Below are positions 7,429 through 15,900 of a DNA stretch of 18,243 nucleotides, piece after piece. The notes below the pieces were generated by a model that was given only the letters and a program-made list of their open reading frames with translations, had not been told where the DNA came from and did not search any database. The number at the start of each line of letters is the position of its first letter. Position 1 is the stretch's first letter. The stretch lies in contig CAJOIF010000040.1 in the NCBI GenBank assembly GCA_905234765.1, positions 1-18,243 on the forward strand, read 5' to 3'. The translations under genes were made by a program, and so were the position numbers. Origin of the DNA: an uncultured Bacteroidales bacterium (lineage in GTDB: Bacteria > Bacteroidota > Bacteroidia > Bacteroidales > F082).

Positions 7429-8664
7429 ATGAAAAAACACCTCATCATCTTAGCCCTATTTTGTTTCATTGGAAGCATCCACGCCCAAACCGCCAAAGTC
7501 CATGGCAACCTCGGGGTGCAAAATGTACACATCATCGTAACCGACACCAAGCAAGGAACAGTTTCCGATGCCAAAGGGAACTACACTTTGCTATTACCCA
7601 ATAACAACAAACGAGTCAATCTGCTGTATTCCTGCATCGGCTATCAAGACACCGTGGTGAGCCTCACACCGAAACAATTGCAAACGGGAACGGTCAACGT
7701 CAGTTTCCGGATGCGCCCTAAAAACTATGCCTTGGAGGAGGTGACGGTGATGGAAAACAAGCCGGAAATCGCTTATCACGAGAAACTAATCAGCCTTGAG
7801 GCCTACGAAATCAACGAGATGGGCCTATATATGATTGTTTATCGCAGAAGCGGCAACGCCTTGCTTCACCTTACCTTGGATATGGACACCTTGTCGATTC
7901 TTCCCATCGGGAGGAAGTTCGAGAGGCTCTACAAGGACGTGTATGGCCAAATCCATCTGATCAGCTACGATTCCACTTACCAGATTGGACACCGACAACT
8001 CGGCGACACTTATTTGGACGCAGAGCTGTTCTACGGAATGACGCATCGCGATTTCTATAGGATCATGGGAAATAACGCTGCGGCGACCGATAGCATTTTT
8101 GTGATCGCCACTTACGGCGACGGGGCGCAGGAACTCTACTACCATTATTTCAAAAAAGGTGATCCCAATGCCTATCTCTTGGAATATACTTTCGACCAAG
8201 AGGGCCTGGATCTGGTGGAAAACATCAGAAAATTCGGCCTCGGCGGCATCATTCCCCCTCCCCCGATCTATGACCCCGTATTTGCAGTGGGAGATTCGTT
8301 GGTTTTGTTTAATTTCGAGGCTGACAAGATCGAGTTTTTCGACCAAAACGCCCAAATCATCGGGGAAACACCGATCAAGTTCCATCGGGAGGTGAAATGG
8401 AACGGGAAGCGTCCTATGAAGAGTACCTGGAACAGAATGGTATTGATGGATGCGGCCAGAAAAAAGTTCTATGCGACGTTTTTAGAAGACAGTATCTTGG
8501 TTTTAAAGAAGATCAACATGAAAACCGGGGAAACCAAAGAGGTGGCACGACTGTCAGGATTCCAATTTGTGCTACTTCCCAGGGTGAACAACGGACTGCT
8601 ATATTTCATGTATCACACTGGCGACACCCACAGCAAAGCGCTTTATCGAATGGAAATAGAATAA
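7429..8664 (+). CDS. Exported protein: SusC-type N-terminal regulatory-like domain plus propeller-like region (copy 1)
   Basis: The signal peptide MKKHLIILALFCFIGSIHA precedes a carboxypeptidase-regulatory-like (CarboxypepD_reg-like) domain at about 22-105: GTVSDAKGNYTLLLP, then LLYSCIGYQDTVVSL, ending in LEEVTVMENKP. That ending is the pattern that leads into the plug of SusC/TonB-dependent transporters, yet no plug or barrel follows. Residues about 115-411 are beta-rich with LYKDVYGQIHLISYDSTYQI (the family signature) and end in KALYRMEIE. It is 411 residues, first of three co-directional genes 12 bases apart. The N-terminal domain matches the gene at 9976 most closely, while the rest matches the gene at 8677, so it looks like a mosaic. 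The protein is probably periplasmic or held at the outer membrane. A binding or signalling role is inferred; no catalytic residues are recognisable. Confidence 0.8.
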   Translation: MKKHLIILALFCFIGSIHAQTAKVHGNLGVQNVHIIVTDTKQGTVSDAKGNYTLLLPNNNKRVNLLYSCIGYQDTVVSLTPKQLQTGTVNVSFRMRPKNYALEEVTVMENKPEIAYHEKLISLEAYEINEMGLYMIVYRRSGNALLHLTLDMDTLSILPIGRKFERLYKDVYGQIHLISYDSTYQIGHRQLGDTYLDAELFYGMTHRDFYRIMGNNAAATDSIFVIATYGDGAQELYYHYFKKGDPNAYLLEYTFDQEGLDLVENIRKFGLGGIIPPPPIYDPVFAVGDSLVLFNFEADKIEFFDQNAQIIGETPIKFHREVKWNGKRPMKSTWNRMVLMDAARKKFYATFLEDSILVLKKINMKTGETKEVARLSGFQFVLLPRVNNGLLYFMYHTGDTHSKALYRMEIE

Positions 8665-8676
8665 CCCTCAAACGCT

Positions 8677-9963
8677 ATGAAAACTACCCGAATCTTCACC
8701 TTACTATTCTTCCTGCTTCCTGTGTTTACGGCCTATGCCCAAGAGCGGACCATTCTCCAAGGCAAATGCGTGAACGAAAATGGCCGTGCCATTGAGAATG
8801 TTAGTGTTTACTACCACGATACACTCCTAGTTTCAATTACCGATGAGAACGGCGGCTTCACGTTTGAAAACGCCAAGGCAGGCGACAAACTCCGTTTTGC
8901 CCACATGGCTTACGAGCCAAAGTATTATTCCGTCAAAGACAAGGACCTGAATGGCAAGCCGGTGACTATAAGTTTGCAAACCAAGCAACACGAACTGTTT
9001 GAAGTGGAAGTGACCGCCAATGCGCCACACATTGCCTTCGACAATCCAGTACGGAGTGTGCTTGACTACGTCATCAGCGACGATGGAATCTATCTCATCG
9101 CCTATCGAATGAGAAACACCGCCCTACTGCATCTCTCGTTCGAGATGGACACACTTCACGAACTGACTATCTCTTCTTCGTATAAGAACCTCTATCGGGA
9201 TTTCTACGGTTTCGTCCACGTCATCAGCAACGACAATGTCTGTCAAATGGGCTTCACCGAAACCACCGACGGAAAGAAAAAAGAAATGTTTTTGTATCTG
9301 CCTATCTCGACGGAGAAGTTCTATCACGACTATGCACCCATTGTTGCAGCATCCGACAAGGTGGTCGTCACAGGCCGATATGCCTTTTATGGCTTGGAGC
9401 AATACTATTATTGCGTCACCCCGACCGCCGACACCTCGTATCTGCTGGAACATATCGTGGATGAAGACCGGCGTGATGCACTGTTTTTTATGTCTCGGAC
9501 AGGAGGCTTAGACAGATACACACTGTATGAAATGAACTTATATCCCGCCCGTTTTTATATTTACAATCCGATTTACAGCCTCGACAACCAGTTTTATCTG
9601 TTCAATTACACCGATGACGAGACCATCATCTACGATGAGGTCGGCGCTGTTCTGGAGCGGTATCCGCTCAACTTTCATCGCAGAAAGAAATGGGATGGAA
9701 CTGTTGATGTTGACAAACGATGGAAACAAAAGATGATGATTGACCGGGCACGAAAGGAGTTTTATACGCTCTATGTCAACGACGGGCTCTGCACATTAAT
9801 GCGCATCGATCTACCCACAGGCAAAGCGTCTCCCGTCCTCGACCTCAGCGGCTACCCCTTTGCGGAGATGATGAAAGTGCACGACAGGGTGCTGTATTTC
9901 CTCTACCCTACCGGTAACAATCATCGGCAGGCGTTATTCCAAGTGAAACTTGATGATTTTTAG
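8677..9963 (+). CDS. Exported protein: regulatory-like domain plus propeller-like region (copy 2)
   Basis: A 428-residue protein with signal peptide MKTTRIFTLLFFLLPVFTAYA. Residues about 24-105 form a regulatory-like Ig-fold domain (GKCVNENGRAIENVSVYYHD, then FENAKAGDKLRFAHMAYEPK), ending in FEVEVTANAP like a SusC N-terminal extension. The remainder is propeller-like with the signature LYRDFYGFVHVISNDNVCQM and a strongly patterned C-terminal part (LDLSGYPFAEMMKVHDRVLY). It starts 12 bases after the previous gene without a promoter box, so it should be co-transcribed. A truncated copy of its last 225 residues, about 74% identical by hand count, lies at 16972-17690. High conservation between the copies suggests the domain was under selection. 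The function is unknown; co-expression with its two neighbours suggests a complex or a paralogue series. Confidence 0.8.
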   Translation: MKTTRIFTLLFFLLPVFTAYAQERTILQGKCVNENGRAIENVSVYYHDTLLVSITDENGGFTFENAKAGDKLRFAHMAYEPKYYSVKDKDLNGKPVTISLQTKQHELFEVEVTANAPHIAFDNPVRSVLDYVISDDGIYLIAYRMRNTALLHLSFEMDTLHELTISSSYKNLYRDFYGFVHVISNDNVCQMGFTETTDGKKKEMFLYLPISTEKFYHDYAPIVAASDKVVVTGRYAFYGLEQYYYCVTPTADTSYLLEHIVDEDRRDALFFMSRTGGLDRYTLYEMNLYPARFYIYNPIYSLDNQFYLFNYTDDETIIYDEVGAVLERYPLNFHRRKKWDGTVDVDKRWKQKMMIDRARKEFYTLYVNDGLCTLMRIDLPTGKASPVLDLSGYPFAEMMKVHDRVLYFLYPTGNNHRQALFQVKLDDF

Positions 9964-9971
9964 TAATTTTG
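9964..9971 (+). promoter_or_regulatory. Possible internal -7 box before the third propeller gene
   Basis: TAATTTTG matches TAnnTTTG directly after the stop codon at 9961-9963 and lies four bases before the ATG at 9976, the same layout as at 1946, 5396 and 7416. The nearest TTG is only 11 bases upstream, so this may be chance or a weak internal promoter. Confidence 0.3.
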
Positions 9972-9975
9972 GCCT

Positions 9976-11211
9976 ATGAAAAGAATCATCATCTCTTTTT
10001 TGCTCATCTTAATTTGTGTGACCTTATCCGCACAAACCAAAACCGTGGTCTATGGTAACCTCGGCGTGGAGAACGTGAACATCAGCGTGATCGGCGCCCA
10101 ACAGGGAACGGTGACCGACACCAAGGGCGACTACCTGCTAATTTTAACCGAAAAAGGCCGACGCATCAACCTGAATTATTCCTGCATCGGGTATCAGGAT
10201 ACCATAGTGGGTATCACTCCTGCAAGGTTGCAAAGGGATTCCATCAACATCAGTTTCAAGATGCGGAAACAGGATTATACCTTAAAGGAGGTGAGCATTC
10301 TAGCGGAACGTCCGCATTTTGAAGGCGATAGGAACATCATTGTCGATTTTGAAGTCTATGACGGCACCGTTTGCATGCTTCAAGGTAGTGCCAACAAATA
10401 TCGACTGCTGTTGGCCGACGAGGACCTTATGGTGTTCGATACTATCCTCATTCCCAAAGGTATAAGACCCGAGCAGCTGCTGAAAGATTGTATGGGCAAC
10501 TGTCAACTGGAAGCTTCTGACAGCGTTTACCAAATCAACTTGAAGGACAAGACGATGCCTTTTCTCGCCACGGAACGCAAACGTTATTACGCCGTGATGG
10601 AAAACTGCCTGTTCCTGACTGACCAACATCTTTATTTGAAAGCGGAAGCTATGAACGGTCTTTCCACCCTATTCTACCGTATTGACGTGGAAACAAGGCA
10701 AAAACAGCCTTTATTCATCAGTGATGGCTCAGAAAACATCACCGACATCAAGGATGAATGGGACTTTCAGGCACGGAACCCCATTGATCTCGCACATCCT
10801 GTCCCAGGTGGCGCTTGGGATCGGTTTATTCAAATGTTCTGGTTCAACCACAATTCATCGCATCTGGCCCTGGCCGGCAACACCTTGGTGTATTTCGACC
10901 ACGACCATAACAAAATCCATCAATACGACCTGGATCTGAACGAGACCAACAGCTGTACCATCGAGTATCCACTGAAAAGCGACTGGAAACCAAGGATTTT
11001 CCAAGATGAAGCCAACAACAAGTTCTATACGGTCATCGGGTATTGGTTCAACGAAATCGACATCCAGACGGGTAAAACCATCCCGAAAATCAAGATTGAT
11101 GTCGATATTTACAGCAAAGTATCCCTATGGCACAGCCATTTGTATATCCTCAAACGGCAGCAAACCTCCACGGGTAAGATCAGAAGTTATGTGGAAAGGG
11201 TGGTTTTTTGA
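9976..11211 (+). CDS. Exported protein: regulatory-like domain plus divergent propeller-like region (copy 3)
   Basis: A 411-residue protein with signal peptide MKRIIISFLLILICVTLSA. The regulatory-like domain (about 22-105: GTVTDTKGDYLLILTEKG, then LNYSCIGYQDTIVGI, ending LKEVSILAERP) is nearly superimposable on that of copy 1. The following 300 residues are much more divergent but keep the signature LLKDCMGNCQLEASDSVYQI and the alternating strand pattern (for example LVYFDHDHNKIHQYDLDLNE). It ends in a run of strands with no sorting domain or anchor. It is the last gene of the three-gene unit, 12 bases after copy 2. The divergence of its propeller region suggests a different ligand or partner (inference). 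The regulatory-like domain call is confident; the propeller call rests on pattern only. Confidence 0.75.
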   Translation: MKRIIISFLLILICVTLSAQTKTVVYGNLGVENVNISVIGAQQGTVTDTKGDYLLILTEKGRRINLNYSCIGYQDTIVGITPARLQRDSINISFKMRKQDYTLKEVSILAERPHFEGDRNIIVDFEVYDGTVCMLQGSANKYRLLLADEDLMVFDTILIPKGIRPEQLLKDCMGNCQLEASDSVYQINLKDKTMPFLATERKRYYAVMENCLFLTDQHLYLKAEAMNGLSTLFYRIDVETRQKQPLFISDGSENITDIKDEWDFQARNPIDLAHPVPGGAWDRFIQMFWFNHNSSHLALAGNTLVYFDHDHNKIHQYDLDLNETNSCTIEYPLKSDWKPRIFQDEANNKFYTVIGYWFNEIDIQTGKTIPKIKIDVDIYSKVSLWHSHLYILKRQQTSTGKIRSYVERVVF

Positions 11212-11340
11212 CCAAAAAGGGACAAAAAGATAGGGACAAACACCTTTTCTAATCCTTCATAACAAATTAGTTTTCAACGAGAAAGGATAGAGACATCCTG
11301 GAATCATAGGGACATCGCGCCTAGGAGGCTCAAAAACCTC
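11212..11340. other. Non-coding stretch with four TAGGGACA-like repeats
   Basis: There is no convincing gene here. AAGGGACA (11217-11224), TAGGGACA (11231-11238), TAGAGACA (11288-11295) and TAGGGACA (11307-11314) recur on the same strand. Short stems surround them, for example AGGAT/ATCCT at 11284-11299 and GAGG/CCTC at 11325-11340. The stretch separates the three-gene unit from the promoter at 11341. It could be a binding-site cluster, a weak terminator or decayed repeat. Confidence 0.3.
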
Positions 11341-11369
11341 TTGACAAGTTGTTTTTCTCTGTAATTTTG
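11341..11369 (+). promoter_or_regulatory. Bacteroidota-type promoter of the second TPR lipoprotein receptor
   Basis: TTG at 11341-11343 and TAATTTTG at 11362-11369 match the -33 and -7 boxes with an 18-base spacer, ending 21 bases before the ATG at 11391. The TTGACAA-like -33 region resembles the one at 1924. Confidence 0.6.
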
Positions 11370-11390
11370 CCTCAACAACAATTCGGCAAA

Positions 11391-12857
11391 ATGAAGCATC
11401 GACTACTCACCATCCTATTCATCTGCATCGCGTTGACCGCCTGTGACACCCAACAGAAGCGGATGGATCAGGCCAAGAACCTTTATGAGGAGGGGTTGCA
11501 ACTCCGTGAACAGCGCCAATCGGAAGAAGCTGCCGAGCAGTTCTCGCAAGCTTTGGTCCTCGTTCAGCGTTGCGAAAAAACCGCTGATGTACTTCAACTG
11601 GAAGGGCAACTCTGTGACAACCTGGGGGCCATGTATTTCAAACACGGGCTATTTGAAGGAGCATTTGAACAACATCGGCGCGCCTTGAAATGTTTCCAAC
11701 AGACCGCCGATTCCACGGGTATGATGAACGCTTACCGCAACAGCGGACGAGCCGTTAGGGCACAGGAACAATTCACTCAAGCCAAACAGTATTATGACTC
11801 TGCTTTCCTTATCGCCAACTTGCTTCATGACCAAACCATGCTAAGCGACCTCTATTTGGAGATGGGCCGTGACTATTACATGGAGACGGGTAACTTGGCC
11901 AAGGGTATCGAGAGCGTCAAAAAAGCTTTGGAAATCGGTCTCGACGACAGTAACACCGACATCGCCCACATGACCTTGGGCATCCTCTATTATTACACGC
12001 ACGAGTATGAAAAAGCAAAACCGAATTTAAACGAGGCACTCCGCAGCGAACGTCCCGGATTGAAGATGTCGGTGTATCAGACGCTTTACGCCATCGCGTA
12101 TAATGAGCACGACTACCTACAGGCTATTCGATACCACAAGTTGTTCTCAACGAACTTGCTGGAATCCGAGAGGGAACACTCCAGCGAGGTCATGCAACGC
12201 ATCAAGTCGGAATACGAACTAAAAGCGCAACAAAGCGAGCTGGAGAGTCTGCATCGTAACCGCGACCTGAAGCTGTATCTCATCATCGCTTTGGCGGTGA
12301 TTGCTTTATTAATTATACTCTTGATTGTGAGAAAGATAATCAGCGACCATAAATTGGAAACGGAACGGTTCGGACGACAGGTGGAGCGAGACCAGAACCG
12401 CATCCACGAGCTGGTAAGCAACATGGAGACCTTAATTCGCACCAACGACGAGTTAAGGCGCAACCAGCAAACCCTCTCGCAAAAGGAACTGATGATGACC
12501 GAAAAAATCATGGCCCGCAACAAGGTGATGGCCACCGCCCAGGCCCTAAGCGAACAGGTGAATGCCGACACACTCAACTTTGAACTCTCCGACAACGACT
12601 GGACTGATTTCATCAACCTAACCGACCTGATTTTCGACGGTTTTTCGCAACGGCTGCTCCAGCTCTATCCCAAGCTTGGCAAGTGGGATGTGCGTATCTG
12701 TTGCCTCTCGAAGAACGGCTTCTCCAACCAAGTGATTTCCATCCTGTTGGACACGCAAACCGACTCCTATTACAAACGCAAAACACGAATAAAACAAATG
12801 AAGATGAACCTCGGCGACGACAACCGGAGCTTCGAAGAAATCGTTAACGCGGTTTAA
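11391..12857 (+). CDS. TPR lipoprotein with membrane span, coiled coil and divergent C-terminal HTH
   Basis: The start at 11391 gives lipobox LTAC (Cys18); the in-frame ATG at 11349 lies inside the promoter and is rejected. The protein is 488 residues. Residues about 25-270 are clear TPR repeats (AKNLYEEGLQLREQRQSEEA, LCDNLGAMYFKHGLFEGAFE, AKQYYDSAFLIANLL, HMTLGILYYYTHEYEKAKPN). A membrane helix spans about 295-313, followed by a long coiled coil to about 390. The C-terminal 95 residues, with LGKWDVRICCLSKNGFSNQV and TDSYYKRKTRIKQM, fit a LuxR-like HTH but are clearly different from the HTH shared by the genes at 1959 and 6476. The topology again puts TPRs in the periplasm and the HTH in the cytoplasm. 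It probably regulates envelope or secretion genes, perhaps the large T9SS gene just downstream (inference). Confidence 0.85.
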   Translation: MKHRLLTILFICIALTACDTQQKRMDQAKNLYEEGLQLREQRQSEEAAEQFSQALVLVQRCEKTADVLQLEGQLCDNLGAMYFKHGLFEGAFEQHRRALKCFQQTADSTGMMNAYRNSGRAVRAQEQFTQAKQYYDSAFLIANLLHDQTMLSDLYLEMGRDYYMETGNLAKGIESVKKALEIGLDDSNTDIAHMTLGILYYYTHEYEKAKPNLNEALRSERPGLKMSVYQTLYAIAYNEHDYLQAIRYHKLFSTNLLESEREHSSEVMQRIKSEYELKAQQSELESLHRNRDLKLYLIIALAVIALLIILLIVRKIISDHKLETERFGRQVERDQNRIHELVSNMETLIRTNDELRRNQQTLSQKELMMTEKIMARNKVMATAQALSEQVNADTLNFELSDNDWTDFINLTDLIFDGFSQRLLQLYPKLGKWDVRICCLSKNGFSNQVISILLDTQTDSYYKRKTRIKQMKMNLGDDNRSFEEIVNAV

Positions 12858-12864
12858 CCTCGCC

Positions 12865-12881
12865 GCACCCCGTAGGGGTGC
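12865..12881. repeat. GC-rich hairpin element before the large T9SS gene
   Basis: GCACCCC (12865-12871) and GGGGTGC (12875-12881) form a perfect 7-base stem with loop GTA, seven bases after a stop codon. CTCTATCGGCAGAAAACA follows. From memory, similar CCCCGTAGGGG hairpins followed by TATCGG-AGAAA recur between genes in Bacteroidales, so this is probably a dispersed repeat. No T-run follows, which argues against a standard terminator. Confidence 0.55.
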
Positions 12882-12919
12882 TCTATCGGCAGAAAACAAT
12901 AATCAATAAAATATTCAAA

Positions 12920-15900
12920 ATGAAAAAGTTAGTATCAATCCTCATCCTTTGCTTCGGCTGCCTCGGTATTATGGTGGCGCAAGACAACATTTGGAAGCCT
13001 GTCAACACATTTGGTCCTCTATTAGGTGCAGGTCCAGACGGTAGCCTCTTTGCCCATCACGGCTACAGCGGTCTCGCCCGTTCGCAAGATGAGGGTGCAA
13101 CCTGGCAGATTGTTGCCGGTTATGAATCAGGTTATTTTGGAGGCTATATAAATCAATCTTGTTTTGCGGTTAGCAGCGAGGGAAGGGTTTTTGTTTTCGA
13201 CAACAGCCTCAATGCCGTAGTGTATTCAGACGATGGAGGCGACACATGGCAGCAGATGTCTCAAGTATCGTCATGCGCAATGACCGATGTCAAGGATTTG
13301 TATGCCACAAGCAATGAAACCGTTGTTGGATGGGCATCCAACGGTGAAATCTTTTGGACCACTGACGGCGGCGCGACTTGGGGTTATACGATTCTCGATT
13401 TGGACGAAAACCGTGAAGTCAGTGACTTGATTGTCAAGGCCAATGGTGATGTGTATGTAGGTGTTTGGTCTTATGGAGGTGAAGGTAGTGGCATTTTCCA
13501 TTCCACCTTATCCGACATGGAGAATTGGACACTTGCGGCATTCGAGGGCGCAGCGGTCCAGGATATGGCACTTCACCCCGATGGCAGCATTGTGGCAGGT
13601 ACGTTCGAGGGCGCAATAATCGGTTTCCAGCATGAACCCGGTTTTTATCTTATTGATGCGATGGAAGATAAGATAGCCATTTCAGACAACGGCATTACCT
13701 ATTGCTTGGAATATTACATTACTCCAGAAGAATGCACCTTGGTGCTGGCTTACTCAGAAGATTATGGCGAACACCTGTATGATATCGGAGAAAGTTTTGA
13801 AATTGCATTTAACGGTGGTGATCTCGACGGCAATCTTTATAAAGGCTATGACAACTATCTGTATCTCTTTGTCAATGGCCAGTATTACAAGAGCATTTAT
13901 AATGCCGACGAAATCATGTTTCAACACCGGCCTTTTGCCCCACAAAGTGCGGAGTGGTATTTCGATGTGTTCAACCCATGGAACCAACACCCTCAATATG
14001 TGAGGTTTTACGTGGATGGCGACACCATCATTCAAGGTCATCAGTGCAGCATCATCACGCAACATTTTGTTGATACTGGGCATGAAGGGGGTGAATTTGT
14101 TTATGAAGAAGACAACAAGGTGTATTGGTTCAACCCAACCACCGACAATTTCACTACTTTGTATGACTTTGATGCCGAAGCAGGCGAATCGTGGTACTAC
14201 GAGGTAGGTGACTGTTCGCATTTGGTGACTGTCGACAGTGTTGGCAGCGTGACTTGGAACGGGCACACTTATCGTACGCAGTGGGTCCGATTTAACGATG
14301 ATCTTCCGGCTTATTATACCGGGAAAATCATAGAAGGAATCGGCTTTGAGAGAGGCTTGTTCCCAAGCATAGAAGTTTGCAATGGATGGGAAGTGTTTGA
14401 TGCCAGTGAGATACAATACCTTCGTTGTTATGTGGAAGACGGTGAGATTCTCTATCACGAGGGCAATTATGACTGCGACTACACCTATGCGAACACGTTC
14501 TGCTGGGACGGCACCGTCGCTGCGTCATTTGCCGGAGGCGATGGCACGGAAGAGAACCCCTATCAGATTGCAAACGCCAGGCAGCTGGCCTTGCTGGCCC
14601 AACAGACCAACACCGGCACTGGTGGCGATGCATACTATAAGCTCACCGCCAATATCAATCTTGGCAGCTGTGACCGTTTTTGGTATACCTGGACCTCTAT
14701 CGGTGTTCCCGAAAACGACGGAACACCCCACTATTTCACCGGTCATTTCGATGGTGGCGGGAATTGCATCCTGAATCTGTATCAACGCCAAAACGCCACT
14801 TTCAAAGGGTTGTTCGGTTGCACCGACGGTGCCGTGATCAAAGATGTAAGAATCGTTGATTGTGAGATTGGCAATGAATCTGAGTATGCCGGTGGTTTGG
14901 TGGCTTACGCCGGACGCACCACCATCTCTGGCTGCCTGATTGAAAGCAGCTCTGTCGTCCAAAGCGACTCAGGCGAAGCCGGAGGTCTGGTCGGATATAT
15001 GGGAACGCCTTATCTGATGACTGAGGCCAATGATACAGATGTTTGCGTTATCACGAACTGTCAGACAACTTCCGGTGTGCAGGTAATTGGGCACATGGCG
15101 GGGGGCATCGTGGCGAAATCCAACACCAATCTGCCTTTGACGCATTGTTCCATCTCAAATTGCATCAACGCCGCTTCAACGCAATCCACGGCTGACCTGC
15201 AAGCCGGAGGCGCTGCCGCAGGCGGTGTTGGTTGCTGGATGATTTGCACCGATATCACGAATTGCACCAATTTGGGTAACAGCTCGGCCGCCATGATAGC
15301 GGGCGGTATTGCAGGGACATTCTCACGAGGCCACATGAACAACTGTTACAATCACGGGCGCTCCTATAGCAACTACATCGCCGGAGGTGTCATAGGCTCT
15401 TTGAACACCATGGCGCTTTTGGAGATCACCACAGAAAGGTTCTTCTTCAAAAATTGTCACAACTTTGGAGAGGTTGTCGTGGAACGCGATGGAGACCTTG
15501 GCATGTGTGGCGGTGTGATCGGTCATTTTGTGGGAGGCAACTACCAGCGTTTTTGCATTGTCGATTGCTCCAATCACGGCGATGTGGCCTGCCATGGCGA
15601 ACATGCCGGCGGCATTCTTGGATGGCACTTGGGACATACCGACATGACAATCCTTAATGTTTACAACACGGGTAATGTCAGCGCTATGACGAGTGCCGGA
15701 GGCATCGTCGGGTTCCATGAACCTGTTTTCACCATCAGAAACGCCTACAACGCCGGTGAGATCCATTGCGAAAACGCCGAAAAAGAAGGCGCCATCATCG
15801 GAAGTATCAACAACAACAATTTAAGCTACGACACCATCAGTCATTGCTATTGGAGGTATGATATGGTGGGTGTTGGCATTGCCCTACAAGCCACTTTGCC

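Noticed and set aside
7429..11211. TonB-dependent transporters (SusC-like)
   Set aside because: Only the N-terminal domain resembles them; proteins of about 410-430 residues lack room for plug and barrel and show no barrel-type C-terminal end.
13754..14458. Minus-strand open frame of 234 codons
   Set aside because: Antisense to the duplicated-domain region of the large T9SS protein, whose plus-strand reading is supported by the second copy.
14880..15800. Possible CRISPR or DNA tandem repeat array
   Set aside because: Repetition is at protein level with irregular 80-130 base spacing and low DNA identity, as expected for GLUG-like repeats.
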